Virus record (IMG/VR): IMGVR_UViG_3300027747_002272
Span: 1-26,272 of that record
Direction: 5' to 3' (one strand)
DNA from: a virus
DNA: 26,272 nt
The notes beneath the pieces are model-generated. The model ran no database searches, had not been told where the DNA came from, and saw nothing but the letters and a program-made list of their open reading frames with translations. Below are positions 17,273 to 23,886 of this stretch, one piece after another. The translations under genes and the position numbers were made by a program. How positions within the stretch are numbered: position 1 is the first letter of the stretch; each line of letters opens with the position of its first letter.

Positions 17273-18444
17273 TGCCAAGTGGTTTTCAAATAAACGGATC
17301 CGATGTAGATGATTTATTTGTCTCCAGAGATATTTTCTCACAAGGAGGAATTATGACTTGGGGAGATAATACATATCTACAACTTGGTTATCCTACTGGA
17401 TCCACCAGAACTACACCAGGATATATGACTACACAAAGACCAAATTGGCGTCAAATTTCTGTAGGAGATAGTGCTTGTATGGCAGTTAAAACGGATGGTA
17501 CTATTTGGGGATGGGGTAGCCAAGGGTCCGGTAATATTGGTAATAATTTTATAGCTGATGTCTATACTGCTACTCCAGCACAAGAATGGTTTGCATCAAC
17601 AACATGGAAACAAGTTGTTAACGGTGGTAGCGGAGGAGGCGGAATTAAATCGGACGGTACTTTATGGACATGGGGTTCTCCAGGTTCAAATGGTAATAAC
17701 ACACAAAATTATAATTATACACCAGCACAAATTTATGGCGGTGGTAATAACTGGAAACAGATAGCTAGAGGTATATACGGATGGATGGCAGGTATCAAAA
17801 CTGACGGTACATTGTGGACTTGGGGTGGAAATTTTTATGGTAGTTTAGGTAATGGTAATGTTACGGGCACATCTTCTCCTGCTCAAACGGTTGCGGGCGG
17901 TACTAATTGGAAATTAGTGTCATGTGGATATAATTCTATGGCTGCTATCAAAACTGATGGCACATTATGGATGTGGGGAGATAATTCAAATGGCCAATTA
18001 GGTGATGGTACAACAATTAGTAAATCATCTCCCGTACAAGTAGCAACAGGCGGTACCAATTGGAAACAAGTTTCTGTAGGAGATTATTTTACAGTAGCTA
18101 TCAAAACTGATGGTACATTGTGGACTTGGGGAATAAATGACAAAGGTCAACTTGCTAACGGAACTTCTTCGTCATTTCCATATATATCGTCTCCAGTACA
18201 ATCAATATATAATACAGTTACATGGAAACAAGTTTCTGCCGGTAGACAATATGCTGGCGGAATTAAAACTGACGGTACATTGTGGATGTGGGGATACAAT
18301 CAAGTATCACAATTAGGTGACGGCACAACAACTAATAGGTCTTCTCCCGTACAAATACTTGTAGGTGGAGTAAATTTAAAATGGAAACAAGTGTCTTGTG
18401 GTTATGTACAAACAACAGCAGCTATAGTAGAAAACTATACGTAA
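17272..18444 (+). CDS. RCC1-repeat protein C, predicted seven-bladed propeller
   Basis: A 390-residue paralogue of A and B. A short N-terminus (MPSGFQINGSDVDDLFVSRD), of a kind I recognise at the start of small phage fibre proteins, leads into seven RCC1 repeats, from IMTWGDNTYLQLG to LWMWGYNQVSQLGDGTTTNR. Repeats 1-3 have diverged most (NWRQISVGDSACMAVKTDGT; TTWKQVVNGGSGGGGIKSDG; a shortened GSPGSNGNNTQNYN); 4-7 remain close to consensus. The differing N-termini of A, B and C over a common propeller suggest different attachment points or partners. The start overlaps the oxygenase-like gene by one base. It is followed by 22 bases without a strong ribosome site before the glycosyltransferase gene. 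Confidence 0.8.
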   Translation: MPSGFQINGSDVDDLFVSRDIFSQGGIMTWGDNTYLQLGYPTGSTRTTPGYMTTQRPNWRQISVGDSACMAVKTDGTIWGWGSQGSGNIGNNFIADVYTATPAQEWFASTTWKQVVNGGSGGGGIKSDGTLWTWGSPGSNGNNTQNYNYTPAQIYGGGNNWKQIARGIYGWMAGIKTDGTLWTWGGNFYGSLGNGNVTGTSSPAQTVAGGTNWKLVSCGYNSMAAIKTDGTLWMWGDNSNGQLGDGTTISKSSPVQVATGGTNWKQVSVGDYFTVAIKTDGTLWTWGINDKGQLANGTSSSFPYISSPVQSIYNTVTWKQVSAGRQYAGGIKTDGTLWMWGYNQVSQLGDGTTTNRSSPVQILVGGVNLKWKQVSCGYVQTTAAIVENYT

Positions 18445-18466
18445 AATTTATTAATGAAAATATATT

Positions 18467-19768
18467 ATGAAAAATATGAATCCTTTGGCAACCGCTGAAT
18501 TCTTTATACATATAAAACAAAACGATAAGGCAAAAATTGTTTTAGATTTAATGAAACCTTATTGCCGTACTATTGAACAAATAGATGAGGTTGGCAAATT
18601 ATATTCTGAGATAAGAGAATTTGAAGATACTCTAGAACTAGGTTTAAAAATTTATGAAATGTGTAATACTACACAAATGAAGTTTGACGCTAGAGTTAAT
18701 ATTATTAGAGCATATTTAAATTTAAACAAACCGTATGAAGCTTTATCTTTTATAAAAATAAATGAGATGGTTAATCCAGATGACCATCCAAATAAAATGG
18801 ATAAAGCTATGGCTTATTTTCTTTTGAACAGAAAAAAAGAAGCCGAAGAAATACTCAGAAAGATATTAACTGAAAATCCAAACGAAGATGTAGAAGCCAG
18901 AATTAATTTTAATCTAGGCACATACGATTTATCTAATGGAAATTTTAAAGAAGGCCTACATCATGTATTACTTGATGGTAGAAAATTAAATATATGGGAA
19001 TCTTTTGATTATCCAAAAGAACAATTATGGGAAGGTACTCCTCAACCAGGAAAAACAATTATTCTTTGTGCTGAAGGTGGAATAGGTGATGAGATTATTT
19101 CAGTTCGTTTTATGAAACATCTCAAAGAAGCCGGCATGAAACCGATTTGGATGACCAGTAGAAAAGATATATCGAATATATTTAATCGTTGTGGTTTTGA
19201 AACTGTATCTTACATAAAAAATATGCCTAAGGATTACTTATGGACATATTCTATGCCAGTACCAACATATCTAGATTTAAAAGAAGATGATGTTTGGTAT
19301 GGAACATATCTAAAACCAATACACAAAGCAAAAAAACTAGAAGGCAAAAAGAAAATTGGTATTAAGTATATGGGTAATCCTAAGTATGACCAAGATTTGC
19401 ATCGTACAATACCATTTGAAAAATTATTAGATTGTATTCCTGAAGATTATACAATATATTCTTTTCATGTTGATGAAGAAACTAACCATCCAAGAGTTAT
19501 TAATTTAAAAAATGATATTAAATCATGGGACGACACATTAGATTATTTGGACCAGATGGATATCGTTGTATCGAGTTGTACATCTTTGATTCATGCAGCT
19601 GGAGCAATAGGCAAAAAATCTTATGTTTTGGTGCCAATTTTAAATTATTATGTTTGGGCTAGACCTGGTTATCAAACAAAATGGTATGGTGATAATTTGA
19701 CAATACTAAGACAAACAGAATATGATAATTGGAAAGACCCATTACTTGAATTGAAAAATTTATTATGA
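18467..19768 (+). CDS. TPR domain fused to family-9-like glycosyltransferase
   Basis: A 433-residue protein. Residues ~1-170 are helical TPR-like repeats (for example NRKKEAEEILRKILTENPNE at ~121-140, then FNLGTYDLSNGNFKEGL). Residues ~195-433 are a GT-B domain like ADP-heptose:LPS heptosyltransferases: Gly-rich loop EGGIGDEI (203-210), YMGNPKYDQDLHRTIPFE (~301-318), the nucleotide-sugar site DIVVSSCTSLIHAAGAIGKK (365-384), and the closing VWARPG...WYGDNLTILRQ (~396-416). Likely reaction: sugar transfer from a nucleotide donor; donor and acceptor are unknown. Arg codons are mostly AGA. It overlaps the next gene by 4 bases (ATGA). Next to fibre genes it may glycosylate fibres or alter host surface sugars; both are inference. 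Confidence 0.75.
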   Translation: MKNMNPLATAEFFIHIKQNDKAKIVLDLMKPYCRTIEQIDEVGKLYSEIREFEDTLELGLKIYEMCNTTQMKFDARVNIIRAYLNLNKPYEALSFIKINEMVNPDDHPNKMDKAMAYFLLNRKKEAEEILRKILTENPNEDVEARINFNLGTYDLSNGNFKEGLHHVLLDGRKLNIWESFDYPKEQLWEGTPQPGKTIILCAEGGIGDEIISVRFMKHLKEAGMKPIWMTSRKDISNIFNRCGFETVSYIKNMPKDYLWTYSMPVPTYLDLKEDDVWYGTYLKPIHKAKKLEGKKKIGIKYMGNPKYDQDLHRTIPFEKLLDCIPEDYTIYSFHVDEETNHPRVINLKNDIKSWDDTLDYLDQMDIVVSSCTSLIHAAGAIGKKSYVLVPILNYYVWARPGYQTKWYGDNLTILRQTEYDNWKDPLLELKNLL

Positions 19769-20124
19769 ATAGAATATATAAAATAATAAACATCAATTTA
19801 ACGTCAGTAAGTACAGATGAAGAAATATCGGATGTACCATGTGGTACCTGTACAAAATGTTGTGAGATATTGGCACCTTACTTGACACCCGAAGAAGTCA
19901 GTTCAGGTAAATATCCACTTAGTTTAACTGACCCAACAGATTTAATGAGAACAGAACAACCAGAAGTTGGACCTACGGTGACGATGTTTAGAAATAAGAA
20001 TGGTGGATGTGGAATGTTTATAAATAATAGATGTTCTATATATGAAGATAGACCTTTTGCCTGTAGACAATTTGATTGTCGTAAGGGACACCACCCTAAG
20101 GTCATAGGAATATTGGATAAATAG
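19765..20124 (+). CDS. YkgJ-type cysteine-cluster (zinc/iron-chelating) protein
   Basis: A 119-residue protein with eight conserved-looking cysteines: C26-x2-C29-x2-C32-C33, then C82, C90, C100 and C105. The order CGTCTKCC ... GCGMFINNRCSIYEDRPFAC ... C is the classical YkgJ/CxxCxxCC family pattern, whose members are predicted to bind a metal ion or an iron-sulfur cluster. The biochemical function of the family is unresolved. Its ATG overlaps the glycosyltransferase stop by 4 bases, indicating translational coupling and possibly a shared task. The last codons overlap a late-promoter-like GATAAATA. No signal peptide. The family call is firm and the role unknown. Confidence 0.8.
   Translation: MNRIYKIININLTSVSTDEEISDVPCGTCTKCCEILAPYLTPEEVSSGKYPLSLTDPTDLMRTEQPEVGPTVTMFRNKNGGCGMFINNRCSIYEDRPFACRQFDCRKGHHPKVIGILDK
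20116..20123 (+). promoter_or_regulatory. T4-type late promoter GATAAATA
   Basis: One mismatch from TATAAATA. It lies 29 bases ahead of the ATG at 20153, leaving room for a normal leader with the ribosome site AGGAGAAA (20141-20148). The spacing makes this more credible than the other octamers abutting start codons. Confidence 0.5.
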
Positions 20125-20152
20125 TATTGTATATTTTATTAGGAGAAACATA

Positions 20153-20332
20153 ATGATTTTAGATTTGTCAACTGAGGCGGTAGACTTTATTCAACAAGTA
20201 TTGGGTGAACTACCAACTAAGACTGGTGCATTTTTGGTAATGAATGAGATTGCTCGTCAAAAACTAGAACAAACACCACAAGAAGCACCTAATCCGGCTG
20301 CTGACCCAACTGTGGTAACAACAGTTAATTAA
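20153..20332 (+). CDS. small conserved-looking phage protein, 59 residues
   Basis: This short gene has a strong ribosome site (AGGAGA, 20141-20146). It encodes MILDLSTEAVDFIQQVLGEL followed by PTKTGAFLVMNEIARQKL and a Pro/Ala-rich acidic tail ending VVTTVN. The DLSTE...QVLGELPTKTGAF pattern matches small proteins I have seen in other phages, usually beside structural genes. There is no domain of known function. It lies 11 bases ahead of the 107-residue gene, in the same promoter-terminator unit. Coding is supported by ribosome site, codon pattern and spacing; function unknown. Confidence 0.7.
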   Translation: MILDLSTEAVDFIQQVLGELPTKTGAFLVMNEIARQKLEQTPQEAPNPAADPTVVTTVN

Positions 20333-20343
20333 AGGAAATTAAA

Positions 20344-20667
20344 ATGGCAAATAGCTATACATGGGCTGTTACTGGCCTGATGGTACAAAACAAAGATGAC
20401 ATGGAAAATGTTGCTGTAATGTCCAACTTCAGTATCAATGGTACCGATGGTACACACACAGGTCAAGTAAGTTATTCTGTGAATTTACTTCCTGCTGATG
20501 CAAAGAACTTCACACCTTACAATCAAGTCACACAAGAACAGGCTCTCGCTTGGACTAAGACTGCTTTGGGTGAAGACCGTGTTGCCAATATGGAAGCAGA
20601 AGTTGCAGCACAAATTGCACAAGCTGCCATTCCAACTCCACAGCCAGCACCATTGCCTTGGGCTTAA
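20344..20667 (+). CDS. small phage protein of unknown function, ANSYTW type
   Basis: A 107-residue protein with ribosome site AAAGGAAA 11-4 bases upstream. MANSYTWAVTGLMVQNKDDM opens a compact beta domain (residues ~1-55: VAVMSNFSINGTDG, GQVSYSVNLLP), followed by a helical region (TQEQALAWTKTALGEDRVAN, EAEVAAQIAQA) and a Pro-rich end (TPQPAPLPWA). The layout matches a family of small uncharacterised phage proteins often found near fibre or structural genes; I do not know its function. It is the last gene before the terminator at 20687, separating the adhesin region from the neck-terminase unit. Confidence 0.7.
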   Translation: MANSYTWAVTGLMVQNKDDMENVAVMSNFSINGTDGTHTGQVSYSVNLLPADAKNFTPYNQVTQEQALAWTKTALGEDRVANMEAEVAAQIAQAAIPTPQPAPLPWA

Positions 20668-20686
20668 GACTTTCATAGTCTAAATG

Positions 20687-20715
20687 AACAGCGGCTTCGG
20701 TCGCTGTTTTTCTTT
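20687..20715 (+). terminator. rho-independent terminator with cUUCGg tetraloop
   Basis: AACAGCGGC (20687-20695), loop TTCG, GTCGCTGTT (20700-20708): a nine-base-pair stem with one G-U pair closing on the very stable C(UUCG)G tetraloop, followed by TTTTTCTTT. It lies 20 bases after the 107-residue gene and just ahead of the gp13 promoter. Confidence 0.9.
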
Positions 20716-20725
20716 CCACGCAAAG

Positions 20726-20733
20726 CATAAATA
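20726..20733 (+). promoter_or_regulatory. T4-type late promoter CATAAATA upstream of gp13
   Basis: One mismatch from TATAAATA. It is immediately downstream of the terminator and 21 bases before the gp13 ATG, with the ribosome site AGGAGG at 20744-20749. The position is right for driving the gp13-gp17 run. Confidence 0.65.
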
Positions 20734-20754
20734 TACCGATAATAGGAGGTTATT

Positions 20755-21528
20755 ATGCCGGCTGTAACAAGTAGAGCAACTTTAAAAGATTATTGCCTTA
20801 GAAGATTAGGCTTTCCAGTCATCGAAATCAACGTTGACGATGACCAATTGGAAGATAGAATTGATGATGCCATTCAATATTGGCAAGACTACCATTTTGA
20901 TGGTCTACAAAAAGTATACTATATCAAAAAAATAGATGCTACGGATGTGGCAAACAAATATTTAAGTCTAACCAATGTACTTGATTCCGCCAACGTACCA
21001 CTCGATATCGTTGGTGTCACAAGAATATTTCCAGTCCAAGATTCACAGGCAACTATTAATATGTTTGACCTGAGATATCAGTTGCGTCTAAACGAACTCT
21101 ACGACTTCACCTCCGCATCATACGTCAACTATACCTTGACTCAACAACACCTACGTTCTCTGGAGTTAATGTTCTCTGGAGAGGTTCCTATTCGTTTTAA
21201 CCGTCACATGAAAAAGTTGTTTATCGATTGGGCATGGGGAGCATCCGAAGCACCAACAGGTACTGTGGTAATTGCCGAATGTTATGCCGCTATCGATGCT
21301 GTGGAATATAACCGAGTTTGGAATGACCGTTGGGTTAAAGAATATACCACAGCACTATTCAAAAGAAGTTGGGCTAACAACATTAAGAAATTTAATGGTC
21401 TACAGTTGCCAGGTGGAGTAACTTTAAATGGCGATAAAATTTACCAAGAAGCGGTAGATGAAATCGATAAATTAGAACAACAAATGGAAACTCAATACGG
21501 AGCACCATTAGAATTCCTAATGAACTAA
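20755..21528 (+). CDS. gp13: neck protein gp13
   Basis: A 257-residue homologue of T4 gp13, the head-completion/neck protein that forms the collar with gp14 and joins filled heads to tails. Recognisable landmarks: TSRATLKDYCLRRLGFPVIE at the N-terminus, DDQLEDRIDDAIQYWQDYHFDG (residues ~28-49), a central NMFDLRYQLRLNELYDF, and WAWGASEAPTGTVVIAECYA to the RVWNDRWVKEYTTALFKR segment typical of the family. The C-terminal helix ends DEIDKLEQQMETQYGAPLEF. It is shorter than T4 gp13 (about 309 residues), as is usual in marine T4-like phages. Strong AGGAGG and a late promoter precede it, and gp14 starts 1 base after its stop. It is the first gene of the packaging/neck unit. Confidence 0.9.
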   Translation: MPAVTSRATLKDYCLRRLGFPVIEINVDDDQLEDRIDDAIQYWQDYHFDGLQKVYYIKKIDATDVANKYLSLTNVLDSANVPLDIVGVTRIFPVQDSQATINMFDLRYQLRLNELYDFTSASYVNYTLTQQHLRSLELMFSGEVPIRFNRHMKKLFIDWAWGASEAPTGTVVIAECYAAIDAVEYNRVWNDRWVKEYTTALFKRSWANNIKKFNGLQLPGGVTLNGDKIYQEAVDEIDKLEQQMETQYGAPLEFLMN

Positions 21529-21529
21529 C

Positions 21530-22417
21530 ATGGCAACATCCGTTTATTTCAACAACTACAACTCTAATGCTGAGCAAAGGGTAATAGAGGATATTATCGT
21601 GGAATCTATGAAGATTATGGGATTTGATTCCTTTTATCTTCCTAACGATAATGACATTGCTCGTGATTTGTTATATGGAGAAGATCCAGTTAAAAGATTT
21701 CAAACTGCTTTTCCATTAGAAATGTATCTTTCTTCTGACCCATTGGACTACCTAGGTCAACAAGAATTCTTTTCTAAGTTTGGTCTTGAAATTAAAGACG
21801 TTGTTAAGGTAATGGTATCTAGACGTTCTTTTGCACAAAGAGTTCCACAAAACACTTTCAATCGGCCACGTGAGGGTGATTTAATTTATATACCTTTCTT
21901 AAATGGCACTGGTGAATTGTATGAGATTACATTCACAGAACAAGCCAAAGATATGCATATGTTGGGTAGAAAACAACCTTACTTCTACGAACTTAGGTTA
22001 GAGAAATTCAAGTACTCACAAGAATTTATCAATACTGGTAATGAAGATATTGACCATGTTGTTAATGATTCTGCCTATATGATTGTATTGAATACAAATG
22101 CAGGTAACGGAGGCAACTATCAGGTACACGAAATTGTTTATCAATCTGCTGACTCCACACAAGCAAATGCTACGGCAGTTGCTCTTGCTCAATCTTGGAA
22201 TGGAGCAAACAATGAATTGATGGTTAGTAATATTTCTGGAACATTTGCTGACGGTGCTGTGATTATTGGTGCTTCAAGTAATGCACGACATACATTACTC
22301 AACTATGATCCATTGTTGGACAATTCATTCAATGAAACATATAGTAATAAACTTTTGGATACTGAAAGTAGTGCAATTATTGACTTCTCAGAATCTAATC
22401 CATTTGGTAACATATAA
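21530..22417 (+). CDS. gp14: neck protein gp14
   Basis: A 295-residue homologue of T4 gp14, gp13's partner in the neck. Family landmarks: NAEQRVIEDIIVESMKIMGF, YGEDPVKRFQTAFPLEMYL, LGQQEFFSKFGLEIKD, REGDLIYIPFLNGTGELYEI and FYELRLEKFKYSQEFINTGN. Residues ~195-254 hold an extra beta module (GNYQVHEIVYQ...ANNELMVSNISGTFADGAVI...SSNARHT) that is similar to one in gp15. The C-terminus (SSAIIDFSESNPFGNI) resumes the family pattern. The stop overlaps the gp15 start by one base (TAATG), so the two are translationally coupled. Confidence 0.9.
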   Translation: MATSVYFNNYNSNAEQRVIEDIIVESMKIMGFDSFYLPNDNDIARDLLYGEDPVKRFQTAFPLEMYLSSDPLDYLGQQEFFSKFGLEIKDVVKVMVSRRSFAQRVPQNTFNRPREGDLIYIPFLNGTGELYEITFTEQAKDMHMLGRKQPYFYELRLEKFKYSQEFINTGNEDIDHVVNDSAYMIVLNTNAGNGGNYQVHEIVYQSADSTQANATAVALAQSWNGANNELMVSNISGTFADGAVIIGASSNARHTLLNYDPLLDNSFNETYSNKLLDTESSAIIDFSESNPFGNI

Positions 22418-23412
22418 TGTCAGACACAACATACAATAGAATCATACGTAAACTCGTAGTTGGATTTGGTAATCTTTTTAAAGATATTACTCTCGTGCGT
22501 TACAATCCAGACCTATCTGAGGCTGAAAGAGTTCTCGTACCTATTGTATACGCCACAAAAGAATTATATGTTAAACGTTTAGAAGATGATCCTGATTTGA
22601 GTAAGAAAATTCAAACGGCATTACCAAGAATGTCATTTGAAATGTCTGGCTTAACTTATGATGCATCAAGAAAACAAAATACTAACTTTAAACAGTTTTC
22701 TAAAACAACCAATGGTGTAGTATCACAATACAATCCTGTTCCATATAATTTTGATTTCAATCTATACATCTATGTACGTAACATAGAAGATGGTACACAA
22801 ATCATTGAACATATTCTTCCATATTTTACACCAGATTATACAATCAAAATTAATTTGATTCCTGAAATGGGGATTACTAGAGAAGTACCAATCATTTTAA
22901 ATTCATCTACATCTGATATTGTATATGAAGGTGATAAAGATTCCGAAACACGTATGATTATTTGGACTTTGAATTTTACAGTCAAAGGATTTATATTTGG
23001 TAAGATAACAGAAACTGGTCTAATCAAAACATCAATCACAAATGTGTTGAGTACAATTACTCCAACAGATACAGTTGTGTTTAATTTGGCCACACCTGGA
23101 ATAGGAAAATATCAAGCAGGAGAAACTGTGTATCAGGGATATTCTGCGGGTACGGCAACGGCAACAGGTAAAGTAGTTATTTGGAAAAACAATACGTTAC
23201 ACTTAACAAATATTAATGGTAACTTTGTGTCTTCTAGTCCTATATGGGGTTATATCTCCAACGCCAACTATAACTTCACTGGTTATAATATAATATCACA
23301 ACAACCAGTTAACTTGGCTGAGATTATTGTTGTACCTAATCCAACTACAGCCAACTCTAATGGTCCTTATACATATACAACTACGATAACAGAGTTTCCT
23401 AATATAACATGA
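22417..23412 (+). CDS. gp15: tail completion/sheath stabiliser gp15
   Basis: A 331-residue homologue of T4 gp15, which caps the finished tail tube and sheath so that the tail can join the head. Landmarks: YNRIIRKLVVGFGNLFKDI, VLVPIVYATKELYVKRLED, ALPRMSFEMSGLTYDASRK (residues ~68-86), VPYNFDFNLYIYVRN and MIIWTLNFTVKGFIFGK. The body ends near residue 225. An appended beta module (~229-285, KYQAGETVYQG...NNTLHLTNINGNFVSSSPI...SNANY) and a tail follow, making it longer than T4 gp15 (272 residues). That module resembles the insert in gp14. gp16 begins 42 bases downstream. Confidence 0.9.
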   Translation: MSDTTYNRIIRKLVVGFGNLFKDITLVRYNPDLSEAERVLVPIVYATKELYVKRLEDDPDLSKKIQTALPRMSFEMSGLTYDASRKQNTNFKQFSKTTNGVVSQYNPVPYNFDFNLYIYVRNIEDGTQIIEHILPYFTPDYTIKINLIPEMGITREVPIILNSSTSDIVYEGDKDSETRMIIWTLNFTVKGFIFGKITETGLIKTSITNVLSTITPTDTVVFNLATPGIGKYQAGETVYQGYSAGTATATGKVVIWKNNTLHLTNINGNFVSSSPIWGYISNANYNFTGYNIISQQPVNLAEIIVVPNPTTANSNGPYTYTTTITEFPNIT

Positions 23413-23454
23413 TAGTCGGTAAAATTAAATTCGGTTATTAAACTATATACTATT

Positions 23455-23886
23455 ATGAATAATTTTGAAAAATCAATCGCAGAAGTCTTTGATGTAACTC
23501 CCACAACTCCCATAACTATTGAGACAAAGAAAAAAGAAACTTTGCCGGCAGTTAACAATGAGAAAGAACAAGAGTTACAACAAGACTTAACAGATGCCTA
23601 TGCACAATCTAAAGAAAACCTACAAGGTATTATTGACCAAGGTAAAGAAGCCATGGGAGAAATCTTAGAGATTGCAAAAGCAGGCCAACATCCTCGTGCG
23701 TTTGAAGTTTATGGTACACTACTTAAAAATATGGTAGATGCTAACAAAGAACTTCTAACTATACAAAAACAAATACGTGAGTTAGAAGGTATCAAAAAAG
23801 AATCTGCTGGTACCAATATTGACAAAGCTATTTTTATAGGTTCAACATCAGAACTTTCAAAACTTCTAAAGAGTAAGAATGGCTAA
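23455..23886 (+). CDS. gp16: terminase small subunit gp16
   Basis: A 143-residue homologue of T4 gp16, which recognises DNA and regulates the gp17 packaging motor. The core QSKENLQGIIDQGKEAMGEI, LEIAKAGQHPRAFEVYGTLL, KNMVDANKELLTIQKQIREL (about residues 51-110) is the classic central helical hairpin for ring assembly, with the hallmark QHPRA(F/Y)EV. N- and C-terminal arms are low in recognisable sequence, as is normal. No strong ribosome site precedes it (a 42-base AT-rich gap after gp15), so levels may be low, fitting the low stoichiometry of terminase. It overlaps gp17 by 8 bases. Confidence 0.9.
   Translation: MNNFEKSIAEVFDVTPTTPITIETKKKETLPAVNNEKEQELQQDLTDAYAQSKENLQGIIDQGKEAMGEILEIAKAGQHPRAFEVYGTLLKNMVDANKELLTIQKQIRELEGIKKESAGTNIDKAIFIGSTSELSKLLKSKNG

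Noticed and set aside
14470-18400. Regular ~150-base repeats as a CRISPR-like array
   Set aside because: The repeats are in-frame coding units of RCC1 propellers; spacing and translation explain them fully.
14353-18444. Diversity-generating retroelement acting on the repeated adhesin genes
   Set aside because: No reverse transcriptase gene and no template repeat with adenine-specific differences are visible in the window.
18454-18498. Alternative ATG at 18454 for the glycosyltransferase
   Set aside because: It is in a different frame and meets a stop after 14 codons.
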